Of a DNA stretch of 21,841 nucleotides, positions 1 to 10,092 are shown in pieces (within the stretch, counting starts at the first letter, position 1; each line of letters starts with the position of its first letter). The notes below the pieces were generated by a model. The model did no database searches. It was not told the origin of the DNA and saw only the letters and a program-made list of their open reading frames with translations. Source of the stretch: Purshia tridentata (lineage: Eukaryota; Streptophyta; Magnoliopsida; Rosales; Rosaceae); contig QANT01006672.1 in NCBI GenBank assembly GCA_003254885.1, positions 1 to 21,841 of the forward strand, written 5' to 3'. The translations under genes and the position numbers were made by a program.

Positions 1-109
1 ATACAGTGAGAATGCTAACAAGAAAATAGATGAATGATCCAAAATGTGAATAAATAAATCATCTTGAAACTTATGAACAAGACATAGGTCAGCTAGTTCC
101 AAATTGGAC

Positions 110-793
110 TAAGGCTCCGTTTGGGATTGCAGTGAAACACCCAAAAACTGTAGTGAGTGACAATTCTAGGTTACTCACAATAGTTTTGGTGTTTGGTAAA
201 AATTTAAAAACTGTATTGAGTGACCTCAAAACCTGTTTTTCAAAACTGTAATGCGTGAAAGTTGTAATCTCCCATATTAAAATTTTTTTTTTGCCCACTA
301 TATCCTCAATGTTTTTACAAATTCAGAAAAAATATTCCAATATATTCCACCGTACGTTCTTTATTTTCATTATTCTTGATATTATTAATCATGATATTTT
401 ATTGGTACCATTAAAATTAAAANATATTTCAACAAAAATAATATGCATACTTATTTAATAATTTTGTTTTGTGCATAAAAAATTATAAACTAATAAAATG
501 CCATTTTTTTCCCCAAACAAATAAGTTAAACACAAAAAATTATAAACTAGTAAAATGCCATTTTTCCCCAAACAAATAAGTTAAAAACATTTTCAACATT
601 ATGTCTATTTTAGTAATTATAAACAGTCACAGCAATTTTGTATTACAATTTACCAAACACCTTCATTCTGCACAGCAATTTTGAAAACATAGTTTACCAA
701 ACACTTATCTAACTTTACTTCACAGCTGTTTTGTTTCACAGCTGTTTTACTTCACAGCAATTGTATTTCACAGCAATACCAAACTAAGCCTTA
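110..793. mobile_element. Candidate MITE with 28-bp terminal inverted repeats
   Basis: The left end (110-137) begins TAAGGCTCCGTTTGGGATTG. The reverse complement of the right end (766-793) begins TAAGGCTTAGTTTGGTATTG. The two match at 24 of 28 positions. Inside the ends are more inverted subterminal pairs (GTTTGGTAAA near 192 against TTTACCAAAC near 650) and repeated CACAGCAATTTT/CACAGCTGTTTT blocks near the right end. There is no coding capacity. The ends resemble the GGCTCCGTTTGG-type termini common in plant non-autonomous DNA transposons. A target duplication is unclear because the palindromic TAA/TTA sits at the very tips. It lies about 700 bp before the sugar transporter start and contains the single N. 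Confidence 0.65.
474..585 (+). repeat. Tandem duplication, about 56 bp, inside the MITE
   Basis: Copy 1 (474-530) and copy 2 (531-585) both read CA(T/C)AAAAAATTATAAACTA, then TAAAATGCCATTTTT, CCCCAAACAAATAAG and TTAAA. They differ by two substitutions and a 2-base difference in the T run, so the duplication is recent or has slipped recently. Confidence 0.85.
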
Positions 794-1489
794 ATTAGAA
801 AAATTATTACAATTATACAAAGTAATTTTCTTTTGACAAACTGTCAGACCAAAAAAAAATTACCAATTATATGTATATTTCTAGAACCATTGGATGTTGT
901 TAATAATTATGACTCTTATTCCTTGTCTGTCTTCTTCAAAATTCAAAATTCCAAGTTTAATACACAACTTATATATAAAGTAGGAAACACAAACCACATA
1001 TCAAATCAGAAGAGATTTGTAACATACACAATTTGGTTTGTCTTATTCAAAATTCAAATTGCATGACATTCCTTTTTTTGTTCAAAAAATTGCATTACAT
1101 ATTTACCACATCTGCTTTGTAAGGTCCATCACATCTCCTCTGCCTACTGTGTGTCTACTGTTATATTTATTTGAACGTGTCAGAGTTAAAAGACTGTTTG
1201 AACCATGTCTCAAATCTGGTCATTCCAGTCATAATCTTTGGAATTTACATGGTTCGGAGTTCACTGTGTATGGATATTAACATCATCAAAATGCTCATGC
1301 ATTCTATATGTTTCTTGTAATTCAATGTTGCCCTTCAAGTAGAAGCTTTGTATTTTACTGATATAGCAGTGATGTTATTGACATTTTTATGCAGGTTTCC
1401 TTAATCTGAAAAAAGGGTCCAGAAATTCTTGTATCTGTGATCTGAATTCTCTTCTGGTTTGGAAAGTAATACTTGGTCACTGAAGAAAA

Positions 1490-4130
1490 ATGAGGGGAGC
1501 TGTGTTTGTAGCGGTTGCTGCAGCAATCGGTAACTTGTTACAAGGATGGGATAATTCAGTCATTGCAGGCATGCCACATAATTTTTGTTTTCTTTGTTTT
1601 ACAAATCATTTGTTTCTCCCCCAGTGTACATATTTCAGAATCATAAATTGAAAGGTATTATGTTAATGATTCAACTTGTTCCACAAAATGTTGCAGGGTC
1701 TGTTATTTACATAAAAAAGGAGTTTAATTTGGAAAGTGACCCAACATTTGAAGGGCTAATTGTAGCAACATCACTTATTGGGGCCACATTCATAACAACA
1801 TTCTCTGGACCGACATCAGACTGGTTAGGACGGCGTACGATGCTAATAATGTCATCAGTTCTTTTCTTCATCAGTGGTCTGGTAATGCTGTGGTCTCCCA
1901 ATGTTTATATCTTACTTTTGGCAAGGCTATTAGATGGATTTGGAACTGGTCTGGCTGTTACTCTTGTTCCTGCCTACATATCTGAAATAGCACCACCGGA
2001 TATAAGGGGACGATTGAATACTCTTCCACAGTTCACTGGTTCAGGTGGGATGTTCTTGTCCTACTGCATGGTGTTTGGAATGTCACTGATGGACTCACCA
2101 AGCTGGAGATTGATGCTAGGGGTCGTTTCGATTCCATCAATTGTTTATTTCGCTTTGACAGTACTTTACCTGCCTGAGTCCCCCAGGTGGCTTGTGAGTA
2201 AAGGGAGAATTCTTGAGGCAAAAAAGGTTTTGCAAAGACTTAATGGCAGGGAAGATGTTTCAGGTACCTCAATTAGTCCATTTTCTTATATTTATGTTTC
2301 CTTCATGTCATTGATGTTTTAGTGCTAACTCTGAGGTTTCTATGATCTGCAGGTGAGTTGGCTTTGCTAGTTGAGGGTCTTAGCACTGGAAAAGAGACAT
2401 CATTGGAAGAGTACATTATTAGTCCAACCAACATGCTTAACAATAACCAGGCAACAACTGAAGAGCAAAATCAAATAAGGTTATCTGGGCCTGAAGAGGG
2501 CTTATCATACATTGCCAAACCTGTAACTGGACAGAGTTTAATATCACACAATGGGAGCTTGGTAAACCAAAGCATCCCTCTTATGGATCCTCTTGTCACT
2601 CTCTTTAGCAGTGTCCATGAGAAGCTCTCTGAAAGAGGAAGCAAAGGCAGCAATCTTTATTCAAATATAAGTAGTATTTTGAATGCAGGGGAGCACCATG
2701 GTAAATATGATCATTGGGACATGGAGAGCCAAACCGATGGAGAGGACCACAAATCTGAAACATCCGGGGCTTATTGTGAGGAAAATTTGAGAAGTCCATT
2801 GATCTCATGTCAAACGACGAGTATGGACACGGACATAGTGACTCCTAGATCCGGTGGTAGTGCTTTAGGTTTGAGAGGCAATAGCATCCTCTTCCAAGGT
2901 AATGCTAGTGAGGCAGTCAATAGTCCTAGCACTATGGATATAGGTGGAGGTTGGCAGCTGGCTTATAAATTTTATGAGCGGGTATGCGAAGATGGAAAAA
3001 AGGAAGAAGGACTTCAAAGAATCTTTTTGCACCAGGAGAGTAGACCGGGGTCTCAGCTTGCGTCCATTGTTTCAATACCTGGTTTAAGGCAAGAAAGTGA
3101 ACACAATCAGGCTGCTGCTCTTGTTTGCCAGTCTGCTCTTTTGGCCAAGGATCTAACAATTAGGCATTCTGTTGGCCCAGAAATGGTTTCCCCACCAGAA
3201 TTTGTTGTGAAAGGGCCAAAGTGGAGAGACCTTTTGGAACCGGGAGTCAAGCATGCACTGTTGGTTGGGATAGGACTTCAAATTCTTCAGCAGGTAAAAT
3301 TTTAAAAATATCCAAAATTTGAAGGCAAAATGTTTTGTTTTTCACAGCCTTCTGATGAATTTCTTTTTTCCTCTGCAGATTGCTGGCATAAATGGGGTTC
3401 TCTACTACACACCTCAGATTTATGAGCAAGCTGGCGTAGCTGTTCTTCTGTCTAACATAGGGTTGAATTCAGCGTCTGCATCTCTCTTTTTAAGTACCAT
3501 CACAACATTCTTGATGCTTCCTTGCATAGCTACTTCTATGTGGCTAATGGATATATCTGGCAGAAGGTAGTTCTCTTTTCAACACCTTGAATTTCATAGA
3601 GAAGCTGTTTGTTTATCATAAAATCCCAATATGAACCCAAAAAGTTGATTTCCTTTTATCTTTCTTCTTGCAGGTCACTACTACTGTCCACAATACCAAT
3701 CCTGATATTGGCACTCACTTTACTGCTGTTAGGCAGCATTGTTAACTTGGGCAGTGTTCTGAATGCAACAATATCCACTGCTAGTGTTGTGGTCTACCTC
3801 TGCTGCTTTGTCATGGGTTTTGGCGTGATCCCAAACATTCTTTGTGCAGAAATCTTCCCTACTCCCATCCGCGGCCTCTGCATTGCTTTCTGTGCCCTCA
3901 CTTATTGGATTTCAAACATCATCATAACCTACTCATTTCCTGTTATGCTTTCCTCCATTGGCTTTGCTGGTGTCTTTGGAATCTATGTTACTGGGTGCAT
4001 CATTGCCTGGATATTTGTTTATTTGAAGGTGCCTGAAACAAAGGGCATGCCTCTAGAAGTCATTTCTGAGTTCTTTGCTGCTGGTGCAAAACCAACTGCT
4101 GATGCCTCTGCGGCTTCCAGTAATAACTGA
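1490..4130 (+). CDS. MSSP2: Tonoplast monosaccharide transporter (monosaccharide-sensing protein 2-like, TST/TMT family), 5 exons, 743 aa
   Basis: Major-facilitator sugar porter of the family that loads glucose, fructose or sucrose into the vacuole in exchange for protons (family knowledge). Exons: 1490-1568, 1697-2263, 2353-3293, 3379-3566, 3674-4130, joining in frame to 743 codons, near the family's usual 730-740. Seen: an N-terminal half starting MRGAVFVAVAAAIGNLLQGW, DWLGRR at 68-73 and PESPRW at 186-191; a hydrophilic loop from about 217 to 510, almost all in exon 3, which is the hallmark of this family against ordinary hexose transporters; and a C-terminal half with GINGVLYYTPQ near 532, SGRR at 589-592 and PETKG at 712-716. 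The start at 1490 matches the family N-terminus. Intron 1 has a GC donor and the other introns are GT-AG. A 5'-leader intron may end at the AG near 1394 (weak). Several usually conserved residues differ, so this may be a diverged paralogue. The assignment to MSSP2 rather than MSSP1/3 is by overall resemblance. Confidence 0.93.
1569..1696 (+). other. GC-AG intron 1 of the sugar transporter gene
   Basis: Exon 1 must end in Ala-Gly (GCA G|GG) to continue into SVIYIKKEF. The bases after the exon are GCATGCC, so the donor is GC, not GT. The acceptor is TTGCAG ending at 1696. No GT in a position that keeps the conserved reading frame lies near the junction. GC-AG introns are a known minority class in plants. 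Confidence 0.8.
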
Positions 4131-5275
4131 ATTATTGTGAATCAACAATTTTCCTTATATTTTCGGATCATTATGCAACAGTTGATGTATACATATCACA
4201 TTTGTTATTGCGGTTAATTAGTTGTAGTTCACATGGTCATGGTGCCTCCTTGGATAAGTTTTGCATGCAAGCCTTGACAACTTTGTTGAATTTTGCATTG
4301 AGGATTCTCCTTGACTGTAGATCATATGATAAGTTCTAGTGTGACCGGTGTGGTTGACTAGTTGCATTGTTAATATGTGAATTTTAAGTGCTTACTACTT
4401 CTGCAATTTTTGTCCTGTGAGGCTGTGGTAATTATCTCCATCTCATGTAATGATTTTTACTGGTTCACTATACAAATTTGTTGTCAAAATGTTTCATTGG
4501 ATCTTTGTTTGATGTTTATCAGAAACAAGGTCATAATTCTTATCTATCTATCTCAGCCTAGAAAAGAAAATTCTTAGTCATATTGATATGTATATTTCCC
4601 ATATATTATTAAGTTAAAACTAAAACCCTCATAAGTTAAACTATTCACTATACATCCCGATAAAATAAAAATTTACTCGATCCAAATGTTAGAGAAAAGC
4701 CTCTAGGAAATCTGCTAATTCTATATAATATCATATGATATGAGATAAAAATAAAAGAAAAATCCATGTTGTTCATATAAATTATGTATTCAATGGAAAT
4801 TCTCACACAAGTACTTGGGTCTTGAAAATCTGATCTAAATTTAAATAGTATACAACAATATATGATGCATATACTATATTAATACGTTCCTATACAATGA
4901 TATATGATGTCTATCTTATACATGCATAAAATTTTCTCGTATATGATTAACATTATGTATTGCTGTATAGATAGGAGAAAACTTCGTATGTTAAAACTCT
5001 AAATTTTAGTACTAGTAGAAATAGTTATTTTTTTTCAGTTAGGCAGCCAGGGATTTTCAGGCCATGTCTTTTTCATATTCGTGTTGAGTAAACATCAATC
5101 TAAACTCACTAATTCAAATTTATACCAATTTCGAGTAGTGTTATCATATGATATTAAGCATTGTCAAACTCTCAATATATAATGTATTTTAAGGGTTGAA
5201 AAAGAATAAAAAAAAAAAATTCTTGTGCAATGTTGTGGGCAATGTCAAATGAGTCCCTTTTTTGGGTTAACCCCA

Positions 5276-5281
5276 GGCCCA
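5276..5281 (-). promoter_or_regulatory. Site II-like TGGGCC element, copy 1
   Basis: GGCCCA on the plus strand (TGGGCC on the minus) is the site II motif bound by TCP factors in promoters of plant housekeeping genes (established motif). Here it is about 325 bp before the AAGAB-like ATG. Assigned by motif only. Confidence 0.4.
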
Positions 5282-5413
5282 AGCCGATCCCTCTCCTCTG
5301 CTGCAGCTTAAGCAATAGCAATAGGAAAGTGGATGAAAAAGAAAAAAAAAAAAAAATTTCTTGTGCAACGTTGTGGGCAATGTCAAATGAGTCCGTTTTT
5401 TGGGTCAACCCCA

Positions 5414-5419
5414 GGCCCA
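5414..5419 (-). promoter_or_regulatory. Site II-like TGGGCC element, copy 2
   Basis: The same GGCCCA motif occurs in the second copy of the 138-bp duplication, exactly 138 bp after the first and about 186 bp before the AAGAB-like ATG. Confidence 0.4.
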
Positions 5420-5495
5420 AGCCGATCCCTCTCCACTGCTGCAGCTTAAGCAATAGCAATAGGAAAGTGGCTGAGAAACTCAGTGCATTTTGCAT

Positions 5496-5546
5496 ATCAT
5501 CACCATCATCACCACCATCACCACCATCACCACCATCACCACCATC
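5496..5546 (+). repeat. ATCACCACC minisatellite
   Basis: A run of trinucleotide-based repeats resolving into about four perfect 9-bp units, ATCACCACC, preceded by shorter ATC/ACC variants. It lies about 60 bp upstream of the AAGAB-like ATG, probably in the leader or core promoter. Confidence 0.85.
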
Positions 5547-5604
5547 AAACTGAGGCACTATTAAGATTTTAGATCCAAAATTCATCAGTCTAAAACTAAA
5601 AACA

Positions 5605-7807
5605 ATGGAAACGCAAGTAAAGGAAGCAGATTCTCTGGAGAAGAGACCCGGCGTCTTCTTCGTCGGTACCCCCAACGTCGGCAAGCGCACTCTTCTCTCT
5701 CGTAAACTCCTCTCTCTCTCTCTCTCTCTATTTAATAAATGATCCAAACCCTTTTGCCTTCATTGATATTAAATTCAATTTGTTGATTATAGGATTACTC
5801 GCTTTGGATTTCGACGATGCATCTGATTCTTCATCATCAGCTCAACTGTCAGTTCATGGGTGTGTAAATTTTACATTTTGGGTACAAATAATTCATTTGT
5901 AATTCTATTGAAATGTAAATTATGAAAAATTGTACTGAATTTTCTTTGAAACAAATAGGTGGACTATCTCTACAAAGTACTACACAGCCGATGTTTCGGT
6001 ATGGATGGCTCATCTGGATGATGAATTTTCCATTGGGTCCCTCCCAATGTATAACCAGTTGGCTGCCTTGGTCTTGGTCTTTGACACCACTGAGGTTGGT
6101 CTCTCTTGCTACTCACCCTTTTCGACTTTGTTTACTTGTTAATGCTTTAGGTGTTTAACATGGCATGTTGATGTAATATTTATCTTCATTTTCTCGCATT
6201 ATGTGCAGTTGTCGTCTCTTGTTGCACTTCAGAATTGGGTGTCTCGTACTGATCTTCAAAAGTTCGATATATTATTATGCATAGGAAATAAAGTCGATCT
6301 TGTCCCGGGTCACCCAGTTCATGCTGAATATAGAAGACGCCTGCAGAGGAAGGCTGCAGACCCATTTGCTGATTCCCATTCAGAGTTCACCGAGTATGGA
6401 ATCTCTGAAACTGAAGGAAGCAGTTTACTGGGGGATGACGAACCATCGTGGGAGGCTAGGCAATCATGTGTGGAATGGTGCACTGAGAATAACATTGAGT
6501 ACATTGAAGCTTGTGCTTCAAATGTTGATTTTGACAAATGTAAGCCTCTTCTTTCTGACTTAATATTTTGTGGCAAGTTATATACAAAACTGAGGAATAA
6601 AAATTACTCTGCTCAAAGGCAGAAATTATCATGGTACAGTAACGATGATTGAAAGGAATTGCAACTCATGCTTGATAAAATATAAGTGATCGTGACAGCA
6701 AAAGTTATAACAAGTTATATTTCAGTGTCTCTTCACAAGGTCATTAACAATGTAAAGGATGGCCATGATTATCAAATTAAAAGGGCAAACCATTTTGACA
6801 TGAGTCTTTGTAATGATGGACAGATGGAGCAGTTTAAGGAGAAGTACGATTTTCACATCATGTATACCTGAGTAAGAAAAAAATAAATTAATGGTCGCAT
6901 ATTCCTTGAGTTCACATGTCAGTTTCAAGAATAGATAGGAAATTGGTTAGCTTGAGAATTAACAAAAGTGAAATCATGATAAACAGAGATATTGATTGTG
7001 CAATACATCATATACCTTTTCCCTTTTTCTCTCTTTCTTATTAGCATCTTTTGAGATAAAGGTGCTTTTCTCACAGGTTTGTCAGTTGATGGCGATTCAC
7101 AAGGTCTTGAACGACTCTTTGGTGCTCTTTCTGCACATATGTGGCCTGGAATGATTCTGAAATCAGGCGATAAGATTATTGAACCATCTTTACCTGAAAG
7201 AGAAGGTTATATACCACTTCTGTTTGGTTTATATTTTACATTTTAAGTGGAATGCTAAATGTTTTAATCCTCTCTGTTAGACTCGTCGGAAGAAGAATCT
7301 GATTATGAATTTGAGTATGAAGTCTTATCTGCCGGTTCGGCAGGTTCAGCTGAACCATATGATGACACATATGAAGGATGGGTTTCTGCAAATGGTTTTG
7401 CTGGAACCTCAGATATGGGAGGACTGGCTGCTAAAAGTAATCTTGTCCCAGAATGTAATCAAGAGAATGGAACCAGTTGTGATAAGGAGGAACCGCATAG
7501 CTCATCATCGACGGCTGAGTTGCATGATGATATCAACAAGGGAGTGACATCCAATGCGGAAAAACCTGACCAGGGTGCAGAACTTGACCAAACCCAAGAA
7601 CAAGATGAGGGCACACATTTTGAGTTTGAGGATTTGGAACAGTTGATGTCTGAGATTGGGAACATGCGCGGCAGCTTGAGATTGATGCCTGATTTTCAGA
7701 GAAGAGAAATGGCTGCAAAGCTGGCCTTGAAAATGGCTTCCATGTTTGGGGGCAGCAGTGATGGTGAAGAGGAAAGTGGACACAATGAAGGGACTACCAC
7801 TGTTTAA
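5605..7807 (+). CDS. AAGAB: Alpha/gamma-adaptin-binding protein p34-like (AAGAB homologue), 6 exons, 428 aa
   Basis: Homologue of the cytosolic p34 protein that binds and helps assemble clathrin adaptor complexes AP-1 and AP-2 (function known from the animal protein; inferred here). Exons: 5605-5701, 5793-5859, 5959-6094, 6209-6539, 7077-7205, 7281-7807; all introns GT-AG and the frame closes at TAA. The N-terminal part is a Rab-like pseudo-GTPase: P-loop-like GTPNVGKR at 21-28, DTTE at 97-100, NKVD at 127-130 and a CAS motif at 202-204 in the G5 position. The middle has LERLFGALSAHMWPG near 221, typical of the adaptin-binding family. An acidic linker follows, then a C-terminal helix (LMPDFQRREMAAKLALKMAS) as in p34. 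The start has a strong context (A at -3, G at +4). The P-loop ends GKR rather than GKS/T, so GTP hydrolysis is doubtful. Intron 4 is long (537 bp); the rest are short. Confidence 0.88.
5709..5729 (+). repeat. CT microsatellite in intron 1 of the AAGAB-like gene
   Basis: A CT dinucleotide run directly after the exon 1 donor, continuing the CT-rich end of exon 1. Simple repeat, likely length-variable. Confidence 0.8.
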
Positions 7808-10092
7808 GATGAGCAAGTAATTCCACATAGCTGAATCTCGTTGGGCTATGTTTGCAAGCTGGTAACGAGTGGGGAATCAGCAGTCTTGTTTATGCAAAGA
7901 AAAAGGTGGATGAGCTTTCTGGAAATATGTTGTGCTTCGTTAACGCTAAGTGTGCCCAGTCCTTTAGAGTTGTAAGAAACTTTTGTCTCTATTAAAACTG
8001 TGGAAATGTTAGAATATTAGAATAGTACTTCACATATGGGAAGGGAGAATCAGTTAGATATCCTTAAACATTTTTGTATGAGCACAATTTGCTGTGGTTT
8101 GTTATGATGATTTGAAACTTTGATACGTAAATGAACATATGAATTTGAAGTTCCAGCCAAGGCATGTTAACCAAATGGCCTGCGTTGTCTCTGTGATTAC
8201 TGCAATTCCATGAAGGAATCTAGTGTAATTCTAACTCTTACTTTAGTCATCTCACCACTTGGGCTAACCAAAGAGTTTAACTTGCATGGATGTTGACTCT
8301 GACTCTGACTCTGACTCTGACTCTGTTGAAAATCACTATTCACGACTGTGGTAGGAATGCTGGTATTATATTGTTTGTCTTCTTTCTTTTGGATAAAAAC
8401 GGAGTTGCCAAATTTGACTCTTGCCTGTCTTATTTCTTGTCAACCAGAAAGGTCAAGTTTTTGCCGGAGGAGATGTCAAGTTTTATTAGTGGGGAAATTA
8501 GGACGTGGTAGACGAAAGTGGGCAGAAGAATAGGTGGCTTTATATATATATATATATTAGGCTTTAAGCTTTTGTGAACCGTCTAACATGGTTTGAATAT
8601 AGTGACTTAGAGCGGCGGATCAATATTAATCTATTCACACTAGTTGGTACTTAGGTTAGTGCTCTCTCAATCATGGATGCCAAATAAGTAGTAAATATCG
8701 GCTTTGCTTTTTAAGGTTTTCCATTTGACCAGTGAGATATTTATGTTTGGTAAGTGATTTTGAACATTTAAAAATTTTAGTGCTTTCTATACATATCGGT
8801 ACGAGATATTTTTCTGGTTAAAAAAGAAGATATAAAGATGATCAAATATTAGGAAAAGTGTTTATAAAAACTCAAGACAATTGTCTCATTTAAACACATG
8901 GGTTATCTCATGACAAAAATTTTTCACTCATGACTTACTTTAGCCATCTTTACTTTCTTCTTCTTCCACAAAAAAAGTTGCATCCTAATGAGATTTTTAC
9001 TCTTTTGTGTTACTTAGACTGTGTCTTGCTAAAAAAGTTGTTTTAGTTATCTGAAAACGTTATTGCTATTTTAAAAATATTCTCGGTATGATTTCTTATT
9101 TGAAAAGATAATCTCAACTTCTCTTTATCTTCACTAAATAAAGTCACTTGAAAACTAACCTAAAGGTTGAAACTGATGTGATTTTTGTAGGATCAAGTAA
9201 CATCAGCAAGCACTCTCTATAGTCGATACAAGCTCATCATGTTCAGGGGTTGAGATAAACCCGTCTTGTCACTTTGCTCTTTAAAAATTGAATAAATGAG
9301 GGAAAGAAGAGACTAAGATTGCAAGATAGAGCTTAAAGCTTAGGCTCAAAAGGGTTGGAAGAGTATCTTTTGTCCATTAACTAACCAAGCTTCAGCTTGA
9401 AGAAATTGTAGCATCAATCAAAACACAATATAACCCTGTCATGATTCTGTTGGCTGCTTTAAGCCTTTAACAATGGATGGCACAAGATTGCAGCATTTTT
9501 AACCTTTGAGTTGTTAGCGTCAATAGCACTCCAAGTTGCAGGAAGTGCTCTCTAAAAGTTTAACAAAAGTGGAAATAATTAAAACCCCAAGTAAGAGCAA
9601 TGGTTGTGCTTCAACTAGAGTGTACTGGCCTCTAATGTTAGGCCTTCAAATTTTCTATTCCATAAGTCTCCAAGCATCTATGACCCATTGACTCTTGGTA
9701 GTTGGTGTTTGCATATTGACCCTTCATAGTTGGATTCCTTTAAAACCATGCAATTCTTTTCATAGTTTATTAAGTTTGGTCGGAAGAACCATATGTAAGT
9801 GGGACTGTGGGGAAGTGGGAAATTCATGCATTTGAAAAATGAAATATTAATTAATTAATTAATTATCCCTCTTTGCTGAAACATAGGGAGTGTGGACATT
9901 GGAGGACCAATAAGGACAAAAAATAATAATTAACCCAATTGTTGCATTGGTCTAATAAAACTTGCAGATGATGATACATTGATTAATTCTCTATTATACA
10001 CAAAGATTGAGAGAAAGAAACCCAAATTGAGAAAAGGGAAATTAATAAAAGAAAAAAAAAAAAAGTGGGTTTGGTAATGAAAAATTAGAATT
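7808..10092. other. Intergenic region between the convergent AAGAB-like and ATL80-like genes
   Basis: Contains the 3' UTRs of both converging genes. No further gene, RNA or well-formed transposon was recognised. Simple repeats are a GACTCT hexamer run (8293-8325), a TA run (8540-8558) and ATTA repeats (9844-9865). Two overlapping short open frames at 8290-8533 start inside or next to the hexamer run and show no family features. Confidence 0.6.
8293..8325 (+). repeat. TGACTC hexamer microsatellite
   Basis: Five near-perfect tandem TGACTC units. The unit contains the TGACTC core bound by plant bZIP (GCN4-like) factors, though no nearby gene start makes a regulatory role likely. Confidence 0.85.

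Larger units (their letters stand above)
1..1489. other. Upstream region of the sugar transporter gene
   Basis: No gene is supported here. Bases 110-793 are the candidate MITE; 794-1489 is AT-rich sequence that should hold the promoter and 5' leader. A polypyrimidine/AG acceptor-like site (TTTTTATGCAG) ends at 1394, so a leader intron is possible, as in related transporters. Short open frames at 833-1280 have no recognisable features. Confidence 0.6.
5203..5478 (+). repeat. 138-bp tandem duplication in the AAGAB-like promoter region
   Basis: Two adjacent copies (about 5203-5340 and 5341-5478) align at a constant offset of 138 bp without indels over about 120 bp, with around six substitutions. 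Both begin with a poly(A) tract, then TTCTTGTGCAA(T/C)GTTGTGG, and end in CAATAGCAATAGGAAAGTGG. Each copy carries one GGCCCA element. Confidence 0.9.
4131..5604. other. Intergenic region between the transporter and AAGAB-like genes
   Basis: The first few hundred bases should be the transporter 3' UTR. From about 4600 to 5200 the sequence is AT-rich with many TATATG/CATATA runs and no gene. The last 400 bases hold the 138-bp tandem duplication and a 9-bp minisatellite, and presumably the AAGAB-like promoter. Confidence 0.6.

Noticed and set aside
5230-5553. A 107-residue open frame on the plus strand with two near-identical peptide halves
   Set aside because: The halves mirror the 138-bp tandem DNA repeat and the Ser-Pro tail mirrors the minisatellite. 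No family features, so coding is unlikely.
5172-5747. A 191-residue open frame on the minus strand across the AAGAB-like promoter and exon 1
   Set aside because: It is created by the 138-bp duplication, the 9-bp minisatellite and the CT tract read in reverse. It shows repeated low-complexity peptides and overlaps a well-supported exon.
6686-6871. A small open frame within the fourth intron of the AAGAB-like gene
   Set aside because: It lies wholly inside the 537-bp intron between exons ending at 6539 and starting at 7077, and has no features.
8290-8533. Short overlapping open frames after the hexamer repeat
   Set aside because: They begin in or next to the TGACTC microsatellite and show no domain, no splice context and no conservation that I can recognise.
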